Part shown: in pieces, positions 43,168 to 52,197 of the stretch
Position numbering within the stretch: position 1 is the first letter of the stretch
Layout of the letters: each line of letters begins with the position of its first letter
Assembly: GCF_016461785.1 (NCBI RefSeq)
Contig: NZ_JAEMUH010000006.1
Location: 124,001 to 188,000, forward strand
DNA length: 64,000 nucleotides
Direction of reading: 5' to 3'
Origin: Marinomonas ostreistagni
Lineage (GTDB): Bacteria > Pseudomonadota > Gammaproteobacteria > Pseudomonadales > Marinomonadaceae
Position numbers and translations under genes: made by a program
The notes under the pieces: model-generated
Seen by the model: the letters and a program-made list of their open reading frames with translations, nothing else
Told to the model about the DNA's origin: nothing
Databases searched by the model: none

Positions 43168-44215
43168 TGTTTTAAGTGGTTTTGGCACCAAGGCCGCTGC
43201 TGCGATTTCCGTTAAAACCCAATTAGAAAATGGCCAACTTGTACACTTACTGCTCGATGCCGGCGGTTCACTAGAAGGCCACTCAGATAAAGGCTGGCAG
43301 CTCCCCGAGGATGTCGATGCCATCGTTATCAGTCACGATCATCCGGATCATATAGGTGGATTAACCGACGTCCCGGCATCGGTGCCTGTGTATGCAACAG
43401 AGCAAGTCATACCCTATTTACCTAAGCATTTGAATATTCAGCGATTACCAAACCGAGGCACGATTGATATTAACGGTATTCGGATTCGAACAGGCTGTGC
43501 CGGCCATTCATTTGGTGGCGTCTGGCTGCATTTGGACATCACAGGCGGCATTTTTTACAGCGGAGATTTCTGCCTAGAGTCAGAATTGTTTCCGTTTGAC
43601 CGGCCGCCCAAAGCGGCAACGGCATTATTAGATGCGTCTTATGGTTTGTACGACAAAACTCAAGATCAGGCGAAGCAAGATATCTTGTCTATGCTTTCAA
43701 CAGAAAAGCCTAACTTGATGCCCGTTCCGCAAAGCGGTCGAGCATTGGAAATGGCTTGTTGGTTTGAACAACAAGGTATTAAAGATTGGGTGTTAGGCAA
43801 TGACTGTCTGCAACCACAAGATATCACTCAAGTCTCGGATGAATTGGTTTGTCCAGAGCTTAGAAAGCTGGCTGCCAATATTACGCCGCGAATATTTGAT
43901 GACCATGCACTGATTATATTGTGCGGTGACCCCGAAGGCTTCTCGGGTGATGCTGGACGACTATTGAAACACGCGGATCAGTACAACGTAATCTATACTG
44001 GGCACCTTCCCGCTCATGCAAGACAAGCAGTTGCTGAGGGGCATGCGCACTTTGTCCGTTGGAATGTTCATCCAACTAGCCAAGACATCGCATGCGTTAT
44101 GGATCAATTGCAATGTCAGCGCTGTGTACCTCTCTTTAGCCCTATTGAAGATATCGACGAATGGCGCTACCGCCTAGGCAAACATCTTCTAGCAACTTCA
44201 ATGATTGAGCTTTAA
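43151..44215 (+). CDS. Beta-CASP-like metallo-beta-lactamase-fold hydrolase
   Basis: 354 residues. MBL metal ligands: H62-x-H64-x-D66-H67 (SHDHPDH), H119 (AGHSFGG) and D139 (YSGDF), plus D36 in the first strand. The second half follows the beta-CASP order: LLDASYG (cf. ESTYG), VPQSGRALE at about 192-200, ILCGDPEGFSG at 257-266, NVIYTGHLPAHAR at 279-291, and H307 (NVHPTS) where beta-CASP nucleases have SAHAD. Beta-CASP proteins are nucleases or phosphodiesterases. An ABC importer operon is an unusual place for one. I infer hydrolysis of an imported phosphodiester; RNA/DNA processing remains possible. Confidence 0.8.
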   Translation: MTTTINVLSGFGTKAAAAISVKTQLENGQLVHLLLDAGGSLEGHSDKGWQLPEDVDAIVISHDHPDHIGGLTDVPASVPVYATEQVIPYLPKHLNIQRLPNRGTIDINGIRIRTGCAGHSFGGVWLHLDITGGIFYSGDFCLESELFPFDRPPKAATALLDASYGLYDKTQDQAKQDILSMLSTEKPNLMPVPQSGRALEMACWFEQQGIKDWVLGNDCLQPQDITQVSDELVCPELRKLAANITPRIFDDHALIILCGDPEGFSGDAGRLLKHADQYNVIYTGHLPAHARQAVAEGHAHFVRWNVHPTSQDIACVMDQLQCQRCVPLFSPIEDIDEWRYRLGKHLLATSMIEL

Positions 44216-44217
44216 CT

Positions 44218-44772
44218 ATGCAACTTATCTCAAAACCGTTTGTTTTTGCCCGCCATGCACAAAGCAACTTTAACGCCGCTAAACGCATTGGCGGGAGTAC
44301 CGATAGCCACTTATCTGCACTTGGTGAACAACAAGCTAAAAACGCTGCAAAGCTGCTTAATAAATCTTGGTCAGTCGTGTGTACTAGCGATTTAACGCGC
44401 ACCATTCAAACCGCCAAACTCGCCGTCCCAGGGCATGAGTTACAACATTTTAAAGGCATTCGAGAGCGAGACTGGGGCAGCCTTGAAGGGCAACCTATTC
44501 CTAACGCAACCGACTATTTCGCAACGCCCGAAAACGGTGAACCTTGGGGTGACTTCTACAAACGCAGTATCGATACGATCAACCTTATCCTAGAGAAATA
44601 CGATCAACCTTTAATCATCGCTCACTCAGGCATTTATCGAGCGATTCATCATTCCCTATTCGGCACGCCAGAAGGCCCACGCATTGGCAATATAGAGCCA
44701 ATTATCGTAAAGCCAAAACATGGCCGAAACAATCGTTGGGAACTTATTCCATACAGAGGACATTCATTATGA
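44218..44772 (+). CDS. Histidine phosphatase family protein
   Basis: 184 residues of the phosphoglycerate-mutase-like superfamily. The catalytic RH motif is FARHAQSNFNAAKR, a second arginine lies in CTSDLTRTIQTA, and the general-acid region is IRERDWGSLEG with the later histidine in IIAHSGIYRA. The enzyme removes phosphate from a small phosphoester or sugar phosphate. It starts 2 bp after the MBL gene and its stop overlaps the next start as ATGA. Confidence 0.88.
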   Translation: MQLISKPFVFARHAQSNFNAAKRIGGSTDSHLSALGEQQAKNAAKLLNKSWSVVCTSDLTRTIQTAKLAVPGHELQHFKGIRERDWGSLEGQPIPNATDYFATPENGEPWGDFYKRSIDTINLILEKYDQPLIIAHSGIYRAIHHSLFGTPEGPRIGNIEPIIVKPKHGRNNRWELIPYRGHSL

Positions 44773-45221
44773 AACACAGCGCAGTCATCGTCGATTTGGA
44801 TGGCACCTTAGCCGAGTTTGACCCGATTTTTGTAAAAGACTGGGTACTAGGCAAAGAGAAGCAATGGGAACCTTTCTTTGAACACATGAAAGACGCCCCC
44901 GTGATTGAAAACATTTTTAAGCTGGTCAATATCCTGAAAAACAGTGGCGAAAAGATCCTCATTTGCTCAGGTCGGCCAGAAAGTCACCAACAACACTCTG
45001 AAGCTTGGATGCAACAAAATAATATTCCATACGATGGCGTCTATCTAAGACCATTAAAAGCGGACCATGTACCTGATGAAGAAGTAAAAAAGCAGTTGCT
45101 TGAACGTATTCATGCCGACGGTTTTGAGCCATGGATGGTGCTTGATGACCGCGATGCGGTCGTAAAACAATGGCGAAAATTAGGACTGACTTGCCTACAA
45201 TGCGCACCAGGCAATTTCTAG
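44769..45221 (+). CDS. HAD phosphatase, PNKP 3'-phosphatase-like
   Basis: 150 residues from the ATG at 44769, which overlaps the preceding stop as ATGA; GAGG lies nine bases upstream. HAD motif I is VDLDGTLAEFD, motif II lies in LICSGRPES, and motif IV is WMVLDDRDAVVKQW. The short form and the SGRPE motif match the phosphatase domain of phage T4 Pnk and its single-domain relatives, which remove 3'-phosphate from nucleic acids or act on small molecules. It is the last gene of the ABC/phosphatase operon. The substrate is unknown. Confidence 0.83.
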   Translation: MKHSAVIVDLDGTLAEFDPIFVKDWVLGKEKQWEPFFEHMKDAPVIENIFKLVNILKNSGEKILICSGRPESHQQHSEAWMQQNNIPYDGVYLRPLKADHVPDEEVKKQLLERIHADGFEPWMVLDDRDAVVKQWRKLGLTCLQCAPGNF

Positions 45222-45228
45222 TCGTAGA

Positions 45229-45254
45229 CGCTAAGCTTCACATGGAGCTTAGCG
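45229..45254. terminator. Terminator between convergent phosphatase and EAL genes
   Basis: 9-bp perfect stem (45229-45237 with 45246-45254), extendable by two more pairs. It overlaps the stop codon of the convergent EAL gene. T runs are short. Confidence 0.55.
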
Positions 45255-46448
45255 CTTTAAAGGCGCTGGCCGTCCTAGCAAATAACCTTGACCAAGTTTG
45301 ATGTTCAAGGTCTGTATACAACTAAGCTCTTCTCGGGTTTCAATCCCTTCTGCCACAATAATAGCGTTCGTTTCATTTGCAAACGCAACAATTGCGGTAG
45401 CCAACGCATACTGTGAGGAGTCGGTATCAATTCCACTAATTAAACTCCTGTCTAGTTTGATAACATCTGGTTTCAACTGAAGAATATGCCGAAAGCTAGC
45501 ATAACCTGAGCCTGCGTCATCCACTGCGATTTGCAGGCCTAACTCTCTTAAAGGCTGCAGAGCATTTGAGACCTCAACGTAATCATCAATATGTTCATGC
45601 TCTGTAATTTCCAATACAAGCCGCTCAGCGTGATCGCCAAACATGGACACGATACTTGAACATCTCATAATCGTTTCAGGAGATACGTTGATACCTAAGT
45701 ATTGATCAGAATTAACGAATTCGAGCATTTCAAACGCCTTTCTACCAGTGACGCATTCTAACTCATAGGTCAACCCAACTTTTGCAGCGTTTATAAACCA
45801 CTCTTCAGTGTTAAAGTCGGAATATTGCTCGCTAAAGCGGGTTAATGTTTCATAGCCTGTTACTCTATTTTCTTCTAAATCAAAAATTGGCTGGCAGACA
45901 ATATGAAATGCCTCATTCTCAATTATTTCTAGCACTCGATGTTTAAGCTCTAACATCGTTTTGTCTTCAACTAAGCTATTTCGAAGCAATTCAGAAGCTA
46001 AGTCACTAAAGGAACGAAGTGAGGCCAAATCTTTACTAGTCAGGTGATAGTTTGACTGGCGACTAAAACAACAGAATGTTCCAAATACAGAACCATCGTC
46101 GCGAAAAATAGGAACGCTAATGTGTGCTCCTACGGGAAGGTTATGTGTTACTTGCAATGCTCTTGCTTCTTCAAAGTCAATCGCATTTTGCATTAGCTCT
46201 GGTAACCGACCATCGACTACTCGTGAACAATAGCTTTCTTCGAAGTCATCTGCATGATCTATCTGGAGAACTTCTTCCAAACCGTTTTCAGCATCAACTA
46301 AACGAAATATACGAGAGCCATCTTTGAATTCAGATATGAAAGCAAATTCCATACACAATGACTCCCTCGCTGAATGCAATATCTGCTTCAACACTGTTTT
46401 AATAGATAGTCGTTCGCCTTCAAGCTCAACATCAGAAAAACTTTGCAT
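45249..46448 (-). CDS. GAF-EAL cyclic-di-GMP phosphodiesterase
   Basis: 399 residues. A GAF sensor domain covers about 15-160 and an EAL domain about 170-395. The signature is ETL (200-202) rather than EAL. The catalytic set is otherwise complete: E200, N254, E280, D310-D311, K331, E368 and Q387. An active enzyme hydrolysing c-di-GMP to pGpG is therefore expected. No membrane segment is seen, so it is probably cytoplasmic and responds to a small molecule or redox signal through GAF. Confidence 0.92.
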   Translation of the reverse strand: MQSFSDVELEGERLSIKTVLKQILHSARESLCMEFAFISEFKDGSRIFRLVDAENGLEEVLQIDHADDFEESYCSRVVDGRLPELMQNAIDFEEARALQVTHNLPVGAHISVPIFRDDGSVFGTFCCFSRQSNYHLTSKDLASLRSFSDLASELLRNSLVEDKTMLELKHRVLEIIENEAFHIVCQPIFDLEENRVTGYETLTRFSEQYSDFNTEEWFINAAKVGLTYELECVTGRKAFEMLEFVNSDQYLGINVSPETIMRCSSIVSMFGDHAERLVLEITEHEHIDDYVEVSNALQPLRELGLQIAVDDAGSGYASFRHILQLKPDVIKLDRSLISGIDTDSSQYALATAIVAFANETNAIIVAEGIETREELSCIQTLNIKLGQGYLLGRPAPLKR

Positions 46449-46604
46449 TTACCACCTTAACCATTTTGGCTAGCCATACACTCACTTTTCATCCATACAA
46501 CATAGGTCATGCTGCAACATCAGTAAAATCTAATGGAATTATATCGAGCAATATCTTTTGGTTTTGTAACGTTATGATGGAGTTCTGAAATAGCTGATAA
46601 CAAA

Positions 46605-46634
46605 AAACCCCTAAAGGTTAACCTTTAGGGGTTT
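46605..46634 (-). terminator. Terminator after the small exported protein gene
   Basis: 30-bp perfect palindrome with arms 46605-46619 and 46620-46634. On the reverse strand it is followed by a six-T run. It is a strong terminator for the small exported protein gene. Confidence 0.85.
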
Positions 46635-46682
46635 GATTTGATCGACACAATCCATTCAGGAATTGTGACTGCTCACTTATTG

Positions 46683-46955
46683 TTAATTTGCAGAGTGAAC
46701 CGTATCAAACTCTGACTGTAACTCATCTACTTTCTGTTGGTATGCATCAAGTTTCTGAGACAATGTCGCAGGAGAGTTAAACTCTACATTTGGGTTAGAT
46801 TCAATGCCCATTGTCTCTAGCTGTGCAGACAATGCTTTGGCATGAGCTTGGGCATCCAAGTAGTCATCCAGTAGGTTGTTTTCGTCGCTTGCAGCAAATG
46901 AAGCGGAAGCAGATAGAGCAAGAGCAGCAATTAGAGCAGGAGTTTTAAAGTTCAT
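46683..46955 (-). CDS. Small exported helical protein, unknown
   Basis: About 90 residues from the ATG at 46955, with AAGGTGG five bases upstream; an in-frame GTG at 46964 is less likely. Signal peptide to about residue 21 (SASASFA-A). The mature part is acidic and predicted alpha-helical (DDYLDAQAHAKALSAQLETMG, QKLDAYQQKVDELQSEFD), with possible coiled-coil pairing. It has a strong ribosome site and terminator, so it may be highly expressed. No family is recognised. Confidence 0.7.
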   Translation of the reverse strand: MNFKTPALIAALALSASASFAASDENNLLDDYLDAQAHAKALSAQLETMGIESNPNVEFNSPATLSQKLDAYQQKVDELQSEFDTVHSAN

Positions 46956-47402
46956 AATATCCACCTTATATTTTATATCTTAACTGCATTAGATAGCAGT
47001 CAACATGTCTGTTGAGAAACAAGCAATGTGCTTGTCTCGTTTTGATAAGGTGAATATTAGACCTCCTAGAAAATAAAAAAAGAGCTTTAAATACCATTCC
47101 AAAATGCTTCCCATAAACTGAAAAAACAGCCTTAATTAAAGATAAATGGATGGATTATGAAACTTTTGTTCATGTCGTTCGTTATTGATCAAAATACGCA
47201 AATATTATTGATGAAAGCAAAAACTGAAAGAATATCTATAATGCCCACAACCGAAAGCAGGCAAAAAAACGTTAAGGATGAATGCAATATTCATCCTTAA
47301 ATCAGTAACCCAGTTGAAATAAGCGTCTTTCATTTACTCATTTGAAATCAACAAAATTAATCTATATTGATCGAATAGTTAAATAGATCTGTCAAACGAT
47401 GC
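46956..47402. other. A+T-rich intergenic region
   Basis: About 447 bp without a supported gene. It must carry the promoter of the small exported protein gene, and holds the terminator at 47272-47300 for the oxidoreductase side. I saw nothing else clear in it. Confidence 0.5.
47272..47300 (-). terminator. Terminator after the FAD oxidoreductase gene
   Basis: Perfect 12-bp inverted repeat (47272-47283 with 47289-47300), 5-nt loop, followed on the reverse strand by CG and seven T residues. Confidence 0.88.
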
Positions 47403-48713
47403 TTACCAGCCTTGTCGATCTGCAAAATCATGCCATTTCATAATGGCAGGCAGAAACCAAGGCGTACCGTTGTAAAGCGGTCTTCCTTTGAATGGGAAGG
47501 CATCAAACGATGTTTTCCCTTCGGCAAGTTGCAACACTTGTTGAGCCACCTTACGACCAAAGTAATTGGCTCGACCCACACCGGACCCGCAGTACCCCAT
47601 GGCATAGTTCATATCGTCTAGCTTGCCAATATGCGGAACATGGTCAAACGTATAGGCAATTAGGCCAGACCAAGCATAATCGATTTTGGTTTCGCTAAGT
47701 TGCGGAAACGTTCGGATCATAAAGTCTTGAAGGTACTTCGAATAAAGCTGGGGTTGATCACCGCGACCAAAGGCACGTCCTCCAAATAGAATGCGTTTAC
47801 CATCTGGAGAAGGTCGATAATACGCTACCAAGCGTTCGGTTCCGCCATGAGCACGTAGCTTTGGAGAGACAGATTGTACGACAGACTCTGGTAATTCTTC
47901 CGTGGCAATCATAGCCGATCGGATCGGTATTAAACGTCGTTTGAATTCGCTGAACTGCCCATCGGTGTAGCCATTGGTGGCAATAATGACTTGATCTGCC
48001 TGTAACTGACCGCCATCGTAAATCACGTTAAACCCTGAGACTTGTTTGTCAACTTTGCGAACTTTCGTGTGTTCACACAGGAATGCCCCCTCGCTAGCAG
48101 CGATTTGAGCTAACCCTGCAAACAGTTTTGCTGGCTGAAGCGCACCATCCGTTGGGTAGACCACCCCGCCATGGTAAGCATTAGAGCCAACTTCTTCGTG
48201 CTGACGTGATTTAGGCACTTCAATGGCTGGAAAGTCGACGACTTTTGCCAATTCTTCCGCTTGTTCGATTAAACCCGCATAGTGACTGGGATGACTGGCA
48301 CCTCGGAAACGACCACATAAGTTTAAATCACAATCGATGTTTTCTTCACGAATAAAATCCACTAACCAATTAAATGCTGTCAAACTTTCTCTGATGGAGG
48401 TATGGACGTTTTCTCGACCATACTGACGTTCCAAACCATCGACGCCTAATTTACTGAAACTGGGGCCAAGTAAGCCGCCATTTCGACTGCTTGCTCCTTC
48501 GCCCATTCTGCCTGCTTCAAGTACCGCGACTTTCATTCCTGCACGCACTAATGTGATCGCCGCTGACATTCCCGTAAAGCCCCCACCGACAATGCAGACA
48601 TCTACTTTTGTCGGCATTTGATAGCGAGGCGTTATTTGAAAAGTTCGGTTGTAAGACGTATCTGCCAGCCAAAAAGGCATGTTGGTGTACGTCGATAAAT
48701 GTTTTGCCAACAT
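47403..48713 (-). CDS. FAD-dependent amine/amino-acid oxidoreductase (DAO, PuuB-like)
   Basis: About 436 residues from the ATG at 48713; the frame is open further upstream into the ATPase gene, but the DAO family normally starts here. The N-terminal FAD loop is VCIVGGGFTGMSAAITLVRAG. The DAO-domain stretches GEGASSRNGGLLGP, IIATNGYT and YAWSGLIAYTFDHVPHIG follow, with GYCGSGVGRANYFGRKVA near the end. Relatives oxidise gamma-glutamylputrescine, glycine or D-amino acids. It lies 65 bp after an amino-acid ABC ATPase gene, so it may oxidise the imported compound. Confidence 0.85.
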   Translation of the reverse strand: MLAKHLSTYTNMPFWLADTSYNRTFQITPRYQMPTKVDVCIVGGGFTGMSAAITLVRAGMKVAVLEAGRMGEGASSRNGGLLGPSFSKLGVDGLERQYGRENVHTSIRESLTAFNWLVDFIREENIDCDLNLCGRFRGASHPSHYAGLIEQAEELAKVVDFPAIEVPKSRQHEEVGSNAYHGGVVYPTDGALQPAKLFAGLAQIAASEGAFLCEHTKVRKVDKQVSGFNVIYDGGQLQADQVIIATNGYTDGQFSEFKRRLIPIRSAMIATEELPESVVQSVSPKLRAHGGTERLVAYYRPSPDGKRILFGGRAFGRGDQPQLYSKYLQDFMIRTFPQLSETKIDYAWSGLIAYTFDHVPHIGKLDDMNYAMGYCGSGVGRANYFGRKVAQQVLQLAEGKTSFDAFPFKGRPLYNGTPWFLPAIMKWHDFADRQGW

Positions 48714-48746
48714 ATCGATAAAATCCGTAAATCTTGGGTAAGTAAT

Positions 48747-48766
48747 GGAGCCCCTGCTTGGGCTCC
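48747..48766 (-). other. mRNA hairpin between aapP and the oxidoreductase
   Basis: GGAGCCC (48747-48753), 6-nt loop, GGGCTCC (48760-48766). No T tract follows, so it is more likely a processing or stability element than a terminator. Confidence 0.5.
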
Positions 48767-48778
48767 TAGAGCATCGAG

Positions 48779-49549
48779 CTAAAGCACGTGTTGTAAGAAC
48801 TCTCTGGTTCGGTCCCATTCTGGGTTGACCAGCACCTGCTCAGGTGGACCGACTTCAACCACTTCGCCATCGGCCATAAATACCACTCGGTCGGCAACTT
48901 GTCGGGCAAACTGCATTTCATGGGTGACACAAACCATGGTCATACCGGTTTTTGCGAGGTCGATCATGACGTCCAATACCTCTTTCACCATTTCTGGGTC
49001 TAATGCAGAAGTAGGCTCATCAAACAGCATGATTTTGGGTTCCATGGCTAATGAGCGAGAGATCGCAACACGTTGTTGTTGACCACCAGAGAGTTGTCCA
49101 GGGAAACGCTCTGCCAAATGGGCAATGCCAACACGATCGAGTAGTTTCATAGCGGTTCGATTGGCTTCGTTCTCTGGTAACTTGCGTAACCAAGTCAACC
49201 CAAGCGTACAGTTTTCTAATACGGTAAGGTGTGGGAACAAGTTAAAGTTTTGAAACACCATGCCCATGGTATTGTGAATCAGCTGATCGCTTTGGCGGTC
49301 TCTTGCCAGAGTCTGACCAAACACATTTACCTGACCTTCTTGGTATTCTTCTAAGTGATTAAGAGAGCGAATCAATGTGGACTTGCCAGAGCCTGACGGT
49401 CCACAGACCACCATTATTTCACCTTCGTAGATATCGAGAGTAACGTCTTTTAAAACGTGATGGTCTCCATACCATTTATTCAGTTGCTGGATTTCAATGG
49501 CTTTTACTTCTTCCTTTGCCAACGCAGCGTTTGTATTCAATGTAGCCAT
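48779..49549 (-). CDS. aapP: General amino-acid ABC importer ATPase AapP
   Basis: 256 residues. Walker A is GPSGSGKST, the signature LSGGQQQR, and Walker [12 protein letters not shown], with switch histidine in CVTHEMQFA. The start overlaps the aapM stop by one base (TAATG). The four-gene order binding protein, permease, permease, ATPase matches the Aap (general L-amino-acid) system of rhizobia and its YhdWXYZ relatives. Confidence 0.93.
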   Translation of the reverse strand: MATLNTNAALAKEEVKAIEIQQLNKWYGDHHVLKDVTLDIYEGEIMVVCGPSGSGKSTLIRSLNHLEEYQEGQVNVFGQTLARDRQSDQLIHNTMGMVFQNFNLFPHLTVLENCTLGLTWLRKLPENEANRTAMKLLDRVGIAHLAERFPGQLSGGQQQRVAISRSLAMEPKIMLFDEPTSALDPEMVKEVLDVMIDLAKTGMTMVCVTHEMQFARQVADRVVFMADGEVVEVGPPEQVLVNPEWDRTREFLQHVL

Positions 49550-50907
49550 TAGCGATCAACCTTTAAACGTTTTTCCAAGTTAAGACTGTATTGCGACATG
49601 CCATAACAAATGACAAAAAATAGAATAGAAATCATGACCAGAGGCTCAGTGTGTAAGCCGATCCAATCTTTATCATTGGCAATGTTTCGTGCCATCAACA
49701 TGATGTCGAATAAGCCAATGATGGAGACTAGCGTCGTGTCTTTGAGCAAGCTGATAAACGATGTCATGATATTTGGAATCATCATGCGCAGTGCTTGAGG
49801 CAAGATAACCAGCAACATCGTGTGCCAGTAGCCAAACCCTAAGGTTTTGGCGGCTTCATATTGCCCCGCTGGTATGGCCTGTAAACCACCACGAATGTTC
49901 TCGGCCATGTACGCACCCGCAAAGATGCAGACCGCAACGAGTACTTGGGCAAGCTTATTGAACTCCACATCAGCTGGTAGAAAGATCGGTAGCAGTGTCA
50001 CTGCCATAAACAGAACGGTGATTAGAGGGACGGATCTCACCAACTCAATTGTCACCAGACATAACCAATGAATCACAGGTAACTTGGAACGACGTCCTAG
50101 GGCTAACACCACCCCAACTGGAATTGCCATGGTGATTGCAAAGCCAGCGATGATGAAGGTCAAGAACAATCCGCCCCAGCGTTCGATGGCCACACTAGGC
50201 AAAGAGACTTGCGTTAAGCCAAAAGCAATGGCGATCGCCAAGGCTCCCCACACAAGTAGCAAGCTGGTTAAATGAACGCGTCGCTGAATCCATTGGGATA
50301 ACACCGGAACAAACACTTCATGAAGTCCCTGTTTACCCAGTTTATGCAATCCCCAGTTAAGGTAATTAAGCACAAAGTAGGCGAGTGCTAAGCTAGTCAT
50401 AAGGCCGTGGAGCAGCCCTAGTTCTTGGCCAAATTGACCACCTAGAAACAGGTACCCACCTAAGAATGGAAATAGGCCAATCCAAGAAAGCAAAACAAAG
50501 TTTCTTAATGGCAAACCTTTGGACATCAGTGGCAGCAACCAAGCCACAGCAATCATAAAGCCTGCATTCACACGCCATTGTTCTTCTATGGGATAGCGAC
50601 CGTAGATAAGTCCGTTAAACCAGCTGATAATGCCTGCCCAGCAGGCGCCATCTGGGCTGATTTCCATACATTGACGACGACTGTCTGCGACAAATACGGC
50701 GTTAATAACGGCCCAATCCAGCATCCCTTTTATTAAATAGAATCCACCCAGTAGAATCAGCAACGTCAGCACTGAGTTACCAATATTGTTAAAACATCGC
50801 TGACGCAAAATATGAAACACACCACGATTTTGCTTCAAGGGCGGACGTGCTGGAGCGGCTTTGAAGCGCTTCACAGCGGAGTTGTCTGTGTATTTAGAAG
50901 CACTCAT
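49549..50907 (-). CDS. aapM: General amino-acid ABC importer permease AapM
   Basis: 452 residues; a long N-terminal part with extra membrane segments precedes the HisM-type core from about 225. The core shows [20 protein letters not shown] and the coupling loop [17 protein letters not shown]. The length agrees with Aap permeases rather than the usual 220-250-residue type. AAGGTGA precedes the ATG, which directly follows the aapQ stop. Confidence 0.92.
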   Translation of the reverse strand: MSASKYTDNSAVKRFKAAPARPPLKQNRGVFHILRQRCFNNIGNSVLTLLILLGGFYLIKGMLDWAVINAVFVADSRRQCMEISPDGACWAGIISWFNGLIYGRYPIEEQWRVNAGFMIAVAWLLPLMSKGLPLRNFVLLSWIGLFPFLGGYLFLGGQFGQELGLLHGLMTSLALAYFVLNYLNWGLHKLGKQGLHEVFVPVLSQWIQRRVHLTSLLLVWGALAIAIAFGLTQVSLPSVAIERWGGLFLTFIIAGFAITMAIPVGVVLALGRRSKLPVIHWLCLVTIELVRSVPLITVLFMAVTLLPIFLPADVEFNKLAQVLVAVCIFAGAYMAENIRGGLQAIPAGQYEAAKTLGFGYWHTMLLVILPQALRMMIPNIMTSFISLLKDTTLVSIIGLFDIMLMARNIANDKDWIGLHTEPLVMISILFFVICYGMSQYSLNLEKRLKVDR

Positions 50908-52137
50908 TTATCTCACCTTATATTGAACGCGTTCGTTGTATCGATTTAACAGATACGACATAAGCAAACTGATAATGATGTAGAAGCCCATCACCATAGA
51001 GATAATTTCAATGGCTCGTCCGGTCTGGTTGATTGACGTTTGCATAAACACGGACACTAACTCTGGGAAACCAATGGCAACGGCTAAAGAGGAGTCCTTG
51101 GTCGCCGCCAGCCATGAGTTGGTCATCGGCGGAATAATAGCTCTTACCGCTTGTGGAATAAGTACCAAGCGAAGCGTTTGAAATCTTGAGAAGCCGATCG
51201 TAAACGCGGCTTCGTGTTGGCCTTTATCGATGGACTGCATGCCGGCACGAACCGTTTCAGCAATGGCCGCGGAACGATAAACAGTCATCGCAACAAAGGC
51301 AGCGCCAAATGAGGCCGGCAAGAAGGCTCCACCAGAAAAGTTAAATCCTTTCAGTGCTGGAATAGACCAGCTTAACCATTGAGACAGTACGCCATAAGAA
51401 ATGACAACAGCAACTCCCCATACCACCAGCGCAAAGTAAAACGCTTGTGGATGCTTACCCGTTTCTCGTTTTACATTGGCAGACCAGCGACGCATCAACC
51501 ACAGACTTACCATCGCAACTGCGATCAATAAAGCAGCCCACCAACCTGAAATCGACATGCTCGCCGTTGGAAGGTACAGCCCTCGGTTATTCAAGAAAGC
51601 CCAATCAAAAAAGTGATAGCTTTGTCTAGGTGCAGGCAGTGTTGAGAAAATGACAGTGAACCAGAAGATAATTTGAATAAGCAATGGCACGTTACGCACC
51701 ACTTCCACATACCAGCGAGCCAATTGAGAGACTAGCGGATTATGTGAAAGTCGCATGATGCCGACAATGGTTCCAATCAAGGTGCCAACAATGATCACAG
51801 CAAAGGATAAAACCAAGGTATTAAGCACACCGACAAAAAACACTCGCCAGTAACTCATGCTTGGGTCATAAGGAATCAAACTCCAGCTGATATTGAAACC
51901 AGCCGTCACACTTAGAAAATCAAATCCAAACGACATGCCCAAACGATCGAGGTTTTCTGCCGCATTGGCAAACACATACCACAGGGTAAACAGCACAAGT
52001 CCAAGTGTCACAGCTTGAATGACCGTCGCTCTGGTAGAGTCTTTATTAAGCAATCCGTGATTAGAGCTGACTTTAGGTGTGGTCGTTCGACTGTTCATTG
52101 AGGTGTTAGCTCTTTTTGCAATAGAAGATTGAGTCAT
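50908..52137 (-). CDS. aapQ: General amino-acid ABC importer permease AapQ
   Basis: 409 residues, first of the two permeases. Signature stretches are RWYVEVVRNVPLLIQIIFWF and KGQHEAAFTIGFSRFQTLR. A large insertion between the first and later helices, with additional hydrophobic segments, is typical of AapQ. It follows the binding-protein gene across a 10-bp stem hairpin that probably stabilises or separates the aapJ transcript. Confidence 0.92.
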   Translation of the reverse strand: MTQSSIAKRANTSMNSRTTTPKVSSNHGLLNKDSTRATVIQAVTLGLVLFTLWYVFANAAENLDRLGMSFGFDFLSVTAGFNISWSLIPYDPSMSYWRVFFVGVLNTLVLSFAVIIVGTLIGTIVGIMRLSHNPLVSQLARWYVEVVRNVPLLIQIIFWFTVIFSTLPAPRQSYHFFDWAFLNNRGLYLPTASMSISGWWAALLIAVAMVSLWLMRRWSANVKRETGKHPQAFYFALVVWGVAVVISYGVLSQWLSWSIPALKGFNFSGGAFLPASFGAAFVAMTVYRSAAIAETVRAGMQSIDKGQHEAAFTIGFSRFQTLRLVLIPQAVRAIIPPMTNSWLAATKDSSLAVAIGFPELVSVFMQTSINQTGRAIEIISMVMGFYIIISLLMSYLLNRYNERVQYKVR

Positions 52138-52164
52138 AAACTAAACCAATAAGAATCAGGTAGA

Positions 52165-52189
52165 TAGCAGGAGGAAAAACCTCCTGCTA
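52165..52189 (-). other. mRNA hairpin between aapJ and aapQ
   Basis: Perfect 10-bp stem (52165-52174 with 52180-52189), 5-nt loop, no T tract. It is likely to protect the aapJ message and raise binding-protein yield. Confidence 0.65.
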
Positions 52190-52197
52190 ACGTCACA

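Noticed and set aside
43151-45221. Toxin-antitoxin or nucleic-acid defence reading of the MBL/HAD genes
   Set aside because: The genes are translationally coupled to a complete ABC importer and a DeoR regulator, which points to catabolism rather than defence.
48714-48818. 35-residue N-terminal extension of the FAD oxidoreductase
   Set aside because: It would overlap the ABC ATPase gene and cross a hairpin. DAO-family proteins start close to the ATG at 48713, and the extension has no recognisable sequence.
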